Source: Cryomorpha sp963836915 (GTDB lineage Bacteria; Bacteroidota; Bacteroidia; Flavobacteriales_D; Cryomorphaceae). Taken from it: a stretch of DNA of 64,000 nucleotides. A model generated the notes under the pieces. It did not search any database, was not told the DNA's origin, and was given only the letters and a program-made list of their open reading frames with translations. Location of the stretch: contig CAWILH010000002.1 in assembly GCA_963836915.1 (NCBI GenBank), positions 1,612,001-1,676,000 on the forward strand, in the 5' to 3' direction. Each line of letters begins with the position of its first letter. Within the stretch, counting starts at the first letter, position 1. A program made the translations under genes and the position numbers. This document shows positions 56,360-64,000 of the stretch, piece after piece.

Positions 56360-57380
56360 TGAATGTCTCTATTGAATCGCCCATTAAAGGTTCTATCAGC
56401 GCCTTTTGTTCGGGACTCAATTCGTATGGGATAAGTCCTTCGCTGGTATCGGCCGGAATCTGGATGCTGTATTTATTTCGACCCGGATTGGTCAAATAGG
56501 TATCTCTTAGCCAAGGGTTTAAGATCTTTAGAATCTTATAATTGATACCTGCCCTAAAGGCAAAATCAGCAAAATCATTTACGGAAGTATCTACCTGAAG
56601 CTCGAGCACTTGGTAGGGTGGATATAAATCCTTGGGTCGAAAATGAAAGCCGTATTGGGCGGGCTTGCCCAATATTTCTTTTTGTGCCAAGATGCGGTAT
56701 AGGTAGCGTCCGGTCTCTTCATTGAGCAGCAGGTCGTAGTAATTTTCAGACTTTTGGCGATTTACCTGTCTGGCCAGCCCTGCCATACCTACATTATAAG
56801 AAGCTGCCGCCATAGTCCAGTTCCCATACATTTTATAGGCTTGATTTAGGTATTTGCAAGCTGCCTTGGTGGCTTTGGCCACGTGATATCGTTCATCTAC
56901 TTCGTTATTTATTTCGAGTCCCATTTCTCTTCCCGTATCGCGCATAATTTGCCAAAAACCTGTGGCTCCTGCTGGCGAGACTACATTGGTAAGGCCACTC
57001 TCTATCACGGCCAAATATTTAAAATCGTCTGGCACTCCTTCGGCGGCGAGTATGGGCTCAATAACCGGAAACCAGCGATTGGCGCGCTTATGAAAAAGCA
57101 GCGACTGAGACTGCCAATAGGTGTTGACCAAAAGCTCACGGTCCAGACTCTCCCGCACATCTATGATTTCCAGCGGTACAGGCTCTCCGGCAAAGTCTAG
57201 TTCGGAAGGCATATTCAAAGAAAATATCTTATAATTTTCATTGAAATAACGCTGGTAGGAAATGTCAACTTCGGTATCATTTTCTGCAAAAGATAGCGCA
57301 ATCCAACCAATGCCAAGACACGTGACCAATAGCAGTACAAGAATTATTTTTTTTAAAAAGCTGTTGAATAAACTATTCAT
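56343..57380 (-). CDS. Membrane-bound lytic transglycosylase (SLT/MltD type)
   Basis: Peptidoglycan-cleaving enzyme of 345 residues with an N-terminal membrane segment or uncleaved signal (IILVLLLVTCLGIGWIALSF). The SLT domain covers about 120-270 with catalytic Glu in FKYLAVIESGLTNVVSPAGA, then TGFWQIMRDTGREMGL and WTMAAASYNVGMAGLARQV. No LysM repeat is present, unlike E. coli MltD. It overlaps the next upstream gene (wecA/mraY-like) by 8 bp and uvrA downstream by 17 bp, so the genes are probably co-translated. Confidence 0.9.
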   Translation of the reverse strand: MNSLFNSFLKKIILVLLLVTCLGIGWIALSFAENDTEVDISYQRYFNENYKIFSLNMPSELDFAGEPVPLEIIDVRESLDRELLVNTYWQSQSLLFHKRANRWFPVIEPILAAEGVPDDFKYLAVIESGLTNVVSPAGATGFWQIMRDTGREMGLEINNEVDERYHVAKATKAACKYLNQAYKMYGNWTMAAASYNVGMAGLARQVNRQKSENYYDLLLNEETGRYLYRILAQKEILGKPAQYGFHFRPKDLYPPYQVLELQVDTSVNDFADFAFRAGINYKILKILNPWLRDTYLTNPGRNKYSIQIPADTSEGLIPYELSPEQKALIEPLMGDSIETFSEPGN

Positions 57381-58494
57381 TTTTGACTAGGGGTTGTGAT
57401 GATTCTAAATGCAGACTTTTTCCTTTTCGTTTGTTTCTGACGGTAAGTAACCATAGGGTCAAAAAAACAGCGAGAAAGCAGATGATAATGGCTCCAATGA
57501 CGACAAAGTTAGTGCTATTACTGAAAGAAATAATTAACAAAAAAGCACTGACCGCAATTGCTGAAATAAGACAATAAAGCCCGCCCACCTTCCTATCGGA
57601 GAAGCCGGCATAAGAAAGATTATGGGTAGTGTGATCTTTTCCACCCACGAAGGGTGATCGGCCGCGCGCTATTCTATTGACCGTGACCACCGCCGTGTCT
57701 ACCAGCGGTAATAGAAATACCAAGAGTAAGCAGGCCAAACCGAAATAAGGACTGGCAGATACCGAATCGGTCGCCGCATTCCAGCAATAATGGATGCCGA
57801 TATAGCCGAGAATGACGCCGAGAAATTGACTTCCCGTATCGCCCATATACATCGTGCTCGGGTACCAATTGAAAAACAAAAAACCAGCTAGGGATGCCAA
57901 GACGCCGATTAAAATCAAGAAGTCGGCACTTTGCCAAGTGCCATTGAGCATGATATAGCCAATCGCCGCAATCACAATAAAAGCAGAGACGGAAGTAGCT
58001 ATACCGTCCATATTGTCAAGCATATTAATCGAATTCATGATGCCTACCACCCATACCACGGTAAGCACCTGATTGATCAGCGTGGAGTCGAACACATCGA
58101 TTGCCGAATGAGTAAATACGAAGATCAGGCCGCAGAGTACCTGAACGATAAATTTCAAAATCGGACGGGTATTATAGGCATCGTCGGTGAGACCGAGTAT
58201 GAAGCCAAGTGTTCCGGCTATGAGCAATCCCGATATGGGTAGGCTCTTAAAGATTCTATTGGCATCAAAAACCACCGAATAGATACAGATACTGATCAGA
58301 AAGATAATGAAGAAGGCCAAGCCACCGATCGCAGGTTTGGTGTGGGCACTCCATCGCACGACGGCATCGGGCTGGTTTTTGGTACCGAGTGTTTTTACAA
58401 ACTTCAATAAAATACTGTTTATTAAAAGAGCAAAAGCAGTCATTCCGCAAAAGAAGAAGGAGAAAAGCAATATGAGCACTACATCATCGGACAA
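57373..58494 (-). CDS. MraY/WecA-family undecaprenyl-phosphate sugar-1-phosphate transferase
   Basis: Polytopic membrane enzyme of 373 residues with about 10-11 helices. It transfers a sugar-1-phosphate, typically GlcNAc-1-P, to undecaprenyl phosphate, starting lipid-linked glycan synthesis. Family motifs are visible: LGLTDDAYNTRP (DDxxD-like), INMLDNMDGIATSVS (NxxNxxDGxDGL-like), GFLFFNWYPSTMYMGDTGSQ and the HH-like GGKDHTTHNLSYAG loop. Among exopolysaccharide genes it fits a WecA/TagO role better than MraY of peptidoglycan synthesis. It lies 2 bp after rfbC. Confidence 0.88.
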   Translation of the reverse strand: MSDDVVLILLFSFFFCGMTAFALLINSILLKFVKTLGTKNQPDAVVRWSAHTKPAIGGLAFFIIFLISICIYSVVFDANRIFKSLPISGLLIAGTLGFILGLTDDAYNTRPILKFIVQVLCGLIFVFTHSAIDVFDSTLINQVLTVVWVVGIMNSINMLDNMDGIATSVSAFIVIAAIGYIMLNGTWQSADFLILIGVLASLAGFLFFNWYPSTMYMGDTGSQFLGVILGYIGIHYCWNAATDSVSASPYFGLACLLLVFLLPLVDTAVVTVNRIARGRSPFVGGKDHTTHNLSYAGFSDRKVGGLYCLISAIAVSAFLLIISFSNSTNFVVIGAIIICFLAVFLTLWLLTVRNKRKGKSLHLESSQPLVKNE

Positions 58495-58496
58495 GC

Positions 58497-59042
58497 TTAG
58501 CGTGTTTTAAATGATTTGAAATCCATCGCGTTATTTCGATCCTTATCGGATAAAACAGGATTTTCGCAATCCCAGTCGATGGCGAGTTCGCTGTCATTCC
58601 ACTGCACCGAGATCTCACTCTCTTTATGGTAATAGGCCGTACATTTATATGAAAATACGGTATGGTCTTCTAAAACCAAAAAGCCGTGCGCGAAGCCTGG
58701 TGGAACATAAAATTGCTGTTTATCCTTTGCCGTGAGTTTTGCCGAAACATATTTGCCGAAGGTCTTGGAATCCTTGCGCATATCGACCGCTACATCAAGT
58801 ACGCTTCCCGAGACCACGCGCACCAGCTTACCCTGCATATAGGGATCGAGCTGCATATGAAGGCCGCGGAGCACTCCTTTATTGGACATCGACTCATTGT
58901 CTTGTACGAAATCGACGTCGAGCCCGGTGGCTTCTTTAAAGCGCTCCTTATTAAAGGACTCCAAAAAGTAGCCACGCTCATCGGTATATACATCGGGTGT
59001 AAGTAATAACGGCCCTTCTATATCAAAATGTTCAATCTTCAT
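58497..59042 (-). CDS. rfbC: dTDP-4-dehydrorhamnose 3,5-epimerase
   Basis: Cupin enzyme of 181 residues in the dTDP-L-rhamnose pathway. The substrate-binding and catalytic residues sit in RGYFLESFNKERF, LRGLHMQLDPYMQGKLVRV (catalytic His), VDMRKDSKTFGKYVSAKL (Asp) and FYVPPGFAHGFLVLEDHTVF. Its start overlaps the wzc stop by one base. rfbA, rfbB and rfbD are not within the window, so the rest of the pathway must be encoded elsewhere or beyond 64 kb. Confidence 0.95.
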   Translation of the reverse strand: MKIEHFDIEGPLLLTPDVYTDERGYFLESFNKERFKEATGLDVDFVQDNESMSNKGVLRGLHMQLDPYMQGKLVRVVSGSVLDVAVDMRKDSKTFGKYVSAKLTAKDKQQFYVPPGFAHGFLVLEDHTVFSYKCTAYYHKESEISVQWNDSELAIDWDCENPVLSDKDRNNAMDFKSFKTR

Positions 59043-61504
59043 TAGCTTCCAAAAATTCTACTCAGCCAAGATCCGGCCGGCTTCTTTTTACTCTCATCAT
59101 AATACCCGTAGCCGTAACCGTACCCGTAGCCATAGCCGTAACCATAGCCGTAACCGTAGCTATAGCCGTATTTATTTCGGTCTACATCTACACAATTCAG
59201 CACTACGGAAAGTTTATGCAAGTCATTCTCATTGATCAGGCGATCTACCATCTGCACGTATTGCTTCTTGCTATAATCTGCCCTGAAAATAAATATCGGA
59301 TGGTCGGCCTGTTTTACCATTTTAATACCATCTGTAACCAGCCCCACTGGCGGGTTGTCAATAATGATCACATCATAATTTGCCTTGAGCTGACCGAGGG
59401 TGACCTGCATCTTTTTGCTTATGATGAGCTCTGCCGGATTTGGCGGTATCGGGCCTGCGGTGATAAAATCGAGGTTATCAACTTTACTGGCCTGGATACA
59501 ATCTTCGAGGCTTGATTTGCCAATAAGGATCGTGCTCATCCCGCGCACATTGTCTACGTTAAAACCTAGGTGGATTTTTGGCTTACGCATATCAAGGTCT
59601 ATTACGATCACGCGCTGACCCGAATATGCGATGATCCCCGCTAGGTTAATGGCCACAAAGGTTTTACCCTCGCCCGAAGTGGTAGATGTTATGGCTACGG
59701 TGCGCGCTTCGGTCTGCCCCTTCACTTCTCCCATAAACTGAAGATTGGTCCTGAGGCTTCTGAAGGCTTCCGAGATCATCGATTTCGGGCTCTTGTCAAT
59801 AAGCAGCTGCGATGTGGGTATATCCTTTTTATACTTCGGTATCATCCCCAATATGTTGATGCTGGCATTGCTCAGCTTGGTGATCTCGCTGAGCGACGTG
59901 ATATTATTATGAAGCAAATATTTGATGACAATGATGAGCAGCGCTATCAGGATACCCGCAATGATGGCCGAAGAAGTGATAAGGTTTTTCTTCGGAGAGA
60001 TGGGCTCGTTAGCGCTGATAAGCCGCTCCAACACTCTGTTTTCGGGCACGTATCCCGCCTGCGATATACGGTACTGGGTTTTCTTTTCGAGCAGCAGCGT
60101 ATAATACTTTTCATTGATGTCAAAAAGACGCTGCAAGCGCGCAAATTCCAACTCTTTCTTGGGAAGGGTTCCAAAATCGGCCTCGTACTCATCGATTTTT
60201 GATTGAAGGTATTCCTGCCTTATCAGGAGCTTCTCTTGTGCAGATTTAATGCTTTGGAGTATAAGGTTTTTCTGAATATTTATACTGTAATCCAGCCCTT
60301 CGATTCTCGAACTTATCTGCGTAAAGTCGAGCTGCATCTCTTCGCGCAGCACGAGCAAATCGCGAAGTTTATCGAGCATTCCGGTTATCGACGCTTCATA
60401 TTTGGTGCCGGTAAGCAATGGGATGATGGCGTAGACATCTACTTCAGTTTTCTTCTTATCGTCCATCGTACGGAGCACTTCTGCAAGCATATTTTGCTCC
60501 AGCTCTACTTGAATCATCTCATCTTCATACTGCCTGAAGAAGTCGAAATAGAGCGTAGATAGATTATCGAGGTTCGAGATTTTATTCTCTTTTTTATAAT
60601 TATTGAGCTGTAGCTCGGAGTCGCGCAAATTTTGATAAACTGTATCAAGCTGACTATCAATAAATTTGAGAATGCTCTTGGCACTTTTTTCCCTATTTTC
60701 CAGATCAAAGAGAATGTATTCATTCGCGTGAGCGATCACGAAATCACGGGCTATACCGGGATTATTATCACTCATACTGATCTCGATGGTCTGCGCGGTA
60801 TTATTCAAGATCTTAGTCCCCAGCTGCTTCACATACTTGCTCGCCAGCGTACCCGCCCGATTCAGGATGAAGTAAAACTCAATCTCTCCGCTCTCCACCC
60901 GCTTGAAGTGATTGGCATCAATGACGAGCAGTTTGAATGAGAAATATTTATTGGTGGCTGTCTCGCCAATACGCGCAGTTTCGCCAAGCCGCTGGCCGCT
61001 CATTTCGAGATTGAACGTATTATCATCGGCAAAACGCACATAGATCGGTATATCCATCACGCTCGAATCCTTGAAGCTCACTGGCTCTATGAGAAATGAA
61101 GACGTGGGATAGCGCTGATCGGTAAGCACCTTGCCCTTCTCAAAATAGGTGATATCGAGCGGCAACTTTTGCACCACCCGGGTTACCAGAAGCTTAGAGC
61201 GCATCAATTCGATTTCTGCAAGGATGGTATTGTCTTCCGAAAACTGATTAACGTTAAGTATCCGTTTTGCATTATCGCTATTGCTAAGCTGTATTACGCT
61301 GCGCGCCTGGTACACAGGAGCTGTGTAGCGGAGATAAATATAGGAAGCACTCAGCGCGACAGCCACTATGATGGCCACGAGGTAAATATTCTTGCGAAGA
61401 ATGTGCAGAAATAAGCCCAGCTCAAATTCATTGCTGAAGTTGGTAAGGCGCTCCCGATAGCTATCAAAATTGCTATTGAGCTTATTTATGTCTTCGTTAT
61501 ACAT
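59042..61504 (-). CDS. Wzc-like polysaccharide co-polymerase with BY-kinase domain and Gly-Tyr tail
   Basis: Inner-membrane protein of 820 residues that controls capsule or exopolysaccharide chain length and export with Wza. Wzz domain between two membrane helices (YLVAIIVAVALSASYIYLRY near 40; LITSSAIIAGILIALLIIVI near 520), with long coiled coils and a GNVR-like region between. The tyrosine-kinase domain has Walker A TSTTSGEGKTFVAINLAG, Walker A' VIVIDLDMRKPKIHLG and Walker B YDVIIIDNPPVG. The autophosphorylated tail is an almost pure (Gly-Tyr) run of about 11 repeats (59101-59172), followed by YDESKKKPAGSWLSRIFGS. Such regularity is unusual; family tails are usually looser Tyr clusters. 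Confidence 0.93.
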   Translation of the reverse strand: MYNEDINKLNSNFDSYRERLTNFSNEFELGLFLHILRKNIYLVAIIVAVALSASYIYLRYTAPVYQARSVIQLSNSDNAKRILNVNQFSEDNTILAEIELMRSKLLVTRVVQKLPLDITYFEKGKVLTDQRYPTSSFLIEPVSFKDSSVMDIPIYVRFADDNTFNLEMSGQRLGETARIGETATNKYFSFKLLVIDANHFKRVESGEIEFYFILNRAGTLASKYVKQLGTKILNNTAQTIEISMSDNNPGIARDFVIAHANEYILFDLENREKSAKSILKFIDSQLDTVYQNLRDSELQLNNYKKENKISNLDNLSTLYFDFFRQYEDEMIQVELEQNMLAEVLRTMDDKKKTEVDVYAIIPLLTGTKYEASITGMLDKLRDLLVLREEMQLDFTQISSRIEGLDYSINIQKNLILQSIKSAQEKLLIRQEYLQSKIDEYEADFGTLPKKELEFARLQRLFDINEKYYTLLLEKKTQYRISQAGYVPENRVLERLISANEPISPKKNLITSSAIIAGILIALLIIVIKYLLHNNITSLSEITKLSNASINILGMIPKYKKDIPTSQLLIDKSPKSMISEAFRSLRTNLQFMGEVKGQTEARTVAITSTTSGEGKTFVAINLAGIIAYSGQRVIVIDLDMRKPKIHLGFNVDNVRGMSTILIGKSSLEDCIQASKVDNLDFITAGPIPPNPAELIISKKMQVTLGQLKANYDVIIIDNPPVGLVTDGIKMVKQADHPIFIFRADYSKKQYVQMVDRLINENDLHKLSVVLNCVDVDRNKYGYSYGYGYGYGYGYGYGYGYGYYDESKKKPAGSWLSRIFGS

Positions 61505-61509
61505 CGCCC

Positions 61510-62319
61510 TTATTGATTATTGATAAGCGCGATGATCAAAACTGTGGTGGTGATGAGCGTGATGACCGGGGCGATCTCCCGCACCAACTCACCCGCTATA
61601 AGTGGCAGCGGCTCCACATAGATAATATCATTGGGCTGCACGATCAGGTCGGCCTGCTCAAGACCGTCTATGGTAGAAAGGTCTATCTGATAAACCTGCC
61701 GTACCTTGGTGACTTCATCTTCGCGGATCAATTTGATCTTGCTCGCCACACCGCGATCATTTACGCCCCCCGCAAGCGCAAGGGCTTCCAGCAGGGTAGT
61801 ATTGGCATTGACCAAGGTTATGACCTGTGCCGCACCCCCAGAACCCGGTGATACGATGACCCGAATATTGTTTACTTGAAGTATTACGAAAGGGTCGTTA
61901 TAAAACTGTGAATAAAGCTCTTGAAGTACGTTTTCTGCTTCGCGGATGGTAAGGCCGGCCAGCTTGATCCGTCCCAGTACAGGAAGTTTTACAGTCCCAT
62001 CTTTGTTAACAAGATATGAGACCTGATTCCTCCCAACATTATTATTAGCATTGTTTTGACCACCTGCCGGTGAAAGCACACCCGAGCCGATCCCATTCTC
62101 AATAAGAAGATGGCCATCTCCGGTAAAGAAGTTCATGGTCAAAATATTATTCGTCTTGATCACAGCTTCCGCCCGAAGCGAGTCAGGCAGGGTGTCGTAC
62201 TCGAAATCAGTTGGGGTTTTGAACAGTATGTCTTTATTCACGGTACAGCTCCCGAGAACGGCGCTCGCCAAGAGCAAGAATAGCATATACCTCATGCAAG
62301 GGTTTTTGTGTTTTATCAA
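61510..62319 (-). CDS. Wza-like polysaccharide export lipoprotein
   Basis: Outer-membrane polysaccharide secretin-like lipoprotein of 269 residues. Lipobox LLLASAVLGSC gives a lipid-anchored Cys near residue 25. The polysaccharide-export domain includes KDGTVKLPVLGRIKLAGLTI, REAENVLQELYSQFYNDPFV and an SLBB-like part (LVNANTTLLEALALAGGVND). It ends in a hydrophobic helix (IAPVITLITTTVLIIALINN), as in Bacteroidota Wza forms. Two starts fit, 62319 and 62295; both give the lipobox. It precedes wzc by 5 bp and follows a glycosyltransferase. Confidence 0.92.
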   Translation of the reverse strand: MIKHKNPCMRYMLFLLLASAVLGSCTVNKDILFKTPTDFEYDTLPDSLRAEAVIKTNNILTMNFFTGDGHLLIENGIGSGVLSPAGGQNNANNNVGRNQVSYLVNKDGTVKLPVLGRIKLAGLTIREAENVLQELYSQFYNDPFVILQVNNIRVIVSPGSGGAAQVITLVNANTTLLEALALAGGVNDRGVASKIKLIREDEVTKVRQVYQIDLSTIDGLEQADLIVQPNDIIYVEPLPLIAGELVREIAPVITLITTTVLIIALINNQ

Positions 62320-62337
62320 CAGCCGAAAGTATTAAAA

Positions 62338-63516
62338 TTAAGTCAGAAGCTTATCATAAAGGGCTACTACATCATTCACCAAACGGTCATAGTGAAACTT
62401 ATCTTTTACAAACTGCCAACCCTTCTCACCAAAGTCTTTTCGTAAACGATCGTCTTCAACCATTTTCAGCAGATTTTCTGAGAATAGGGCATGATCATCG
62501 GGCTCGCTCAATAGGGCGGTCTCATTGGGAATCACCACATTCTCTATCCCACCTACACGCGTAGATACGATTGGCCTATTGCCTGCCTGCGCTTCTATAA
62601 GGCTTACGGGCGTGCCTTCGTTTTTTGATGTAAGTGCCACTATGTCAACGCCCGCATTCACGTAATCTACATTTTTTACCCATGATGTAAAGTACACATC
62701 CACATCATCATCCGAATCATTGCTGCTGCTCAGCCCCATTGCGGCGCATTGCTCTTCTATAAATGATCGGGACTCGCCATCACCCACTATAAACGCCTTT
62801 ACGCGCTTATTGGATTTATCCTTTACGTAGGCCATGGCCTGTAGGAAAAGTCCGTGATTTTTGATCGGCACCAACCTTCCTATGATGGCTATGGCTATAT
62901 CGCTTTCGGCGAGCTTAAATTCTTCACGAAATACTTCGCGCTTTTCATCGATGCCATCCTGAAACCGGGAGAGATCGAAACCCAACGGCACCACGGCTAT
63001 CTTATCTGGAGGGGCTATGGCGTGCTCTTCGCTCAGCTCCTGTTTTTGGCGTTCGCTTATGGCTATGATACCCGTGCTGACCGATGCCAGTTTTCGCTCT
63101 AAATTTTTATAGAAACCTGTTTTCAGCGGACTGAAATAAGAGTGAAATACGTGGCCGTGAAAGGTATGGATAATGACGGGAACCTTCATCCGGTGGGCTG
63201 CCCAGCGTCCCAATGCTCCAGGTTTCGATGCGTGGGTGTGCACGATATCGGGCTTAAAATCGGCTATCACCCGCTTTATCTCTCTATAAGCGGCATAGTC
63301 TTGCATTGGGTTGATGGCGCGCTTCATCTCTGGCAGCACGTGGGGTGTTATTCCCAGATTCTCTACTATAAATTGCGAACTATCTTCGGATGCATCCTTC
63401 ATGCCGCCGAGCAGCAATGTCTCAAATCTATCGGGCAGATGCTTGGTGAGATAGGCGGCGTTATAAGTAGGCCCGCCCAGATTGAATCGATTGATAATCC
63501 GAAGTATTCGCGGCAT
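62338..63516 (-). CDS. Glycosyltransferase family 4
   Basis: GT-B glycosyltransferase of about 392 residues that adds a sugar to the lipid-linked or exported glycan on the cytoplasmic face. N-terminal start MPRILRIINRFNLGGPTYNA is typical. Further motifs are DIVHTHASKPGALGRWAAHR, HTFHGHVFHSYFSP, AVVPLGFDLSRFQDG, IIGRLVPIKNHGLFLQAM and the EX7E-like ALTSKNEGTPVSLIEAQAGN. An upstream ATG at 63558 overlaps the asnB stop as ATGA and would add 14 residues; the frame is open further still. I chose 63516 because it opens the conserved domain. Confidence 0.9.
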   Translation of the reverse strand: MPRILRIINRFNLGGPTYNAAYLTKHLPDRFETLLLGGMKDASEDSSQFIVENLGITPHVLPEMKRAINPMQDYAAYREIKRVIADFKPDIVHTHASKPGALGRWAAHRMKVPVIIHTFHGHVFHSYFSPLKTGFYKNLERKLASVSTGIIAISERQKQELSEEHAIAPPDKIAVVPLGFDLSRFQDGIDEKREVFREEFKLAESDIAIAIIGRLVPIKNHGLFLQAMAYVKDKSNKRVKAFIVGDGESRSFIEEQCAAMGLSSSNDSDDDVDVYFTSWVKNVDYVNAGVDIVALTSKNEGTPVSLIEAQAGNRPIVSTRVGGIENVVIPNETALLSEPDDHALFSENLLKMVEDDRLRKDFGEKGWQFVKDKFHYDRLVNDVVALYDKLLT

Positions 63517-63554
63517 GGGTATGATGGCAAATTGGGCGGGCGAAGGTAAGTAAT

Positions 63555-64000
63555 TCATGGCGTGGAGCCGGGATTGTGCATATTTTCTAGGTACCAATGT
63601 TGAAAAACGATGATGGCCCATAAGGTATGCATACTATCGCCAGGATAATTTCCGAATGCCTGCCGCTTTAAGCTTTGTAGCGCTTCGCTGTCAAAAAGTC
63701 CCTGCCTATCTACAAAATCCGCTTCGGTATACTGATCTACCAGCTCTCGGATCGACTCTGCCAGCCAAGTTCTCAAAGGGGCTTCGAAGCCTTTTTTCTT
63801 TCGTTCGAAAAAGCCTTTCGGAAAATCATCTTTAAATGCTTCGCGCAAAATGATTTTCCCCTGCCGCGTATTCACTTTTTCATTTGCCGGAAGGCGAAAT
63901 AAAAAATCTACCAGCTCGTGATCCAAAAATGGTACACGCACCTCGAGCCCGTGACGCATACTCATCGAGTCTACCTTATGCAACATATCATTGGGCAATA
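63555..64000 (-). CDS. Glutamine-hydrolysing asparagine synthase, C-terminal part only
   Basis: The frame is open to the window edge, so only the last 148 residues are visible. They match the end of AsnB-type synthetases: MLHKVDSMSMRHGLEVRVPF, LDHELVDFLFRLPANEKV, GKIILREAFKDDFPKGFFER, KKKGFEAPLRTWL. AsnB-like amidotransferases are frequent in capsule and exopolysaccharide clusters, where they amidate sugar acids or peptides. The stop overlaps a possible start of the glycosyltransferase (ATGA). The glutaminase half lies beyond 64 kb. Confidence 0.93.
   Translation of the reverse strand, partial: LPNDMLHKVDSMSMRHGLEVRVPFLDHELVDFLFRLPANEKVNTRQGKIILREAFKDDFPKGFFERKKKGFEAPLRTWLAESIRELVDQYTEADFVDRQGLFDSEALQSLKRQAFGNYPGDSMHTLWAIIVFQHWYLENMHNPGSTP

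Overview
The window is chromosomal DNA of a member of the Bacteroidota. Several promoters match the Bacteroidota -7 box TAnnTTTG. Two exported proteins end in type IX secretion (T9SS) sorting domains, and there are phylum-typical families such as a DUF4290 protein, an OstA-like protein and a DnaJ with only two zinc motifs. The order within the phylum cannot be fixed by eye; Cytophagales is plausible.

Layout. 1-5.5 kb is housekeeping: a relA/spoT fragment, fur, a STAS anti-anti-sigma factor, purA and an OstA-like protein. 5.5-27.2 kb is an accessory island. It starts with a HEPN/MNT toxin-antitoxin pair and fragments of XRE regulator genes. The rest is an RHS polymorphic-toxin locus on the minus strand. 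A partner protein (25.7-27.1 kb) is translationally coupled to a 2747-residue secreted RHS/YD-repeat protein whose tip matches my memory of polymorphic toxin type 23. A small exported FISUMP protein follows. Then come three displaced RHS tip modules, one with an in-frame amber codon, and a fourth remnant. Each intact or near-intact tip is followed directly by a small membrane-protein gene, so four toxin/immunity-like pairs stand in a row. GC-rich palindromes of one family are scattered only through this island.

27.2-34.7 kb returns to housekeeping (dnaJ, grpE, a TlpA-like thioredoxin, murA with Asp in place of the catalytic Cys, DUF4290). Between grpE and tlpA lies a 2.1 kb tandem array of a 358-bp unit packed with dyad symmetries. 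34.9-49 kb on the plus strand holds a T9SS type-B protein, guaB, three SurA/PpiC-type periplasmic chaperones, a MoxR ATPase, gapA, a T9SS type-A protein and a ComEC-like protein. 49-64 kb on the minus strand holds two envelope proteins that share a C-terminal module, then a tightly packed cluster: asnB, glycosyltransferase, wza, wzc, rfbC, wecA/mraY-like, lytic transglycosylase, uvrA and a LOG-family gene. This is an exopolysaccharide assembly locus that runs into uvrA.

Sequence quality. purA, guaB (twice), gapA, the T9SS type-B gene and the RHS partner gene are each broken by a one-base change in a homopolymer run and read through perfectly when it is repaired. I treat these as probable sequencing or assembly errors and annotate the genes as whole. 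No transposase, tRNA, rRNA or CRISPR array was recognised.
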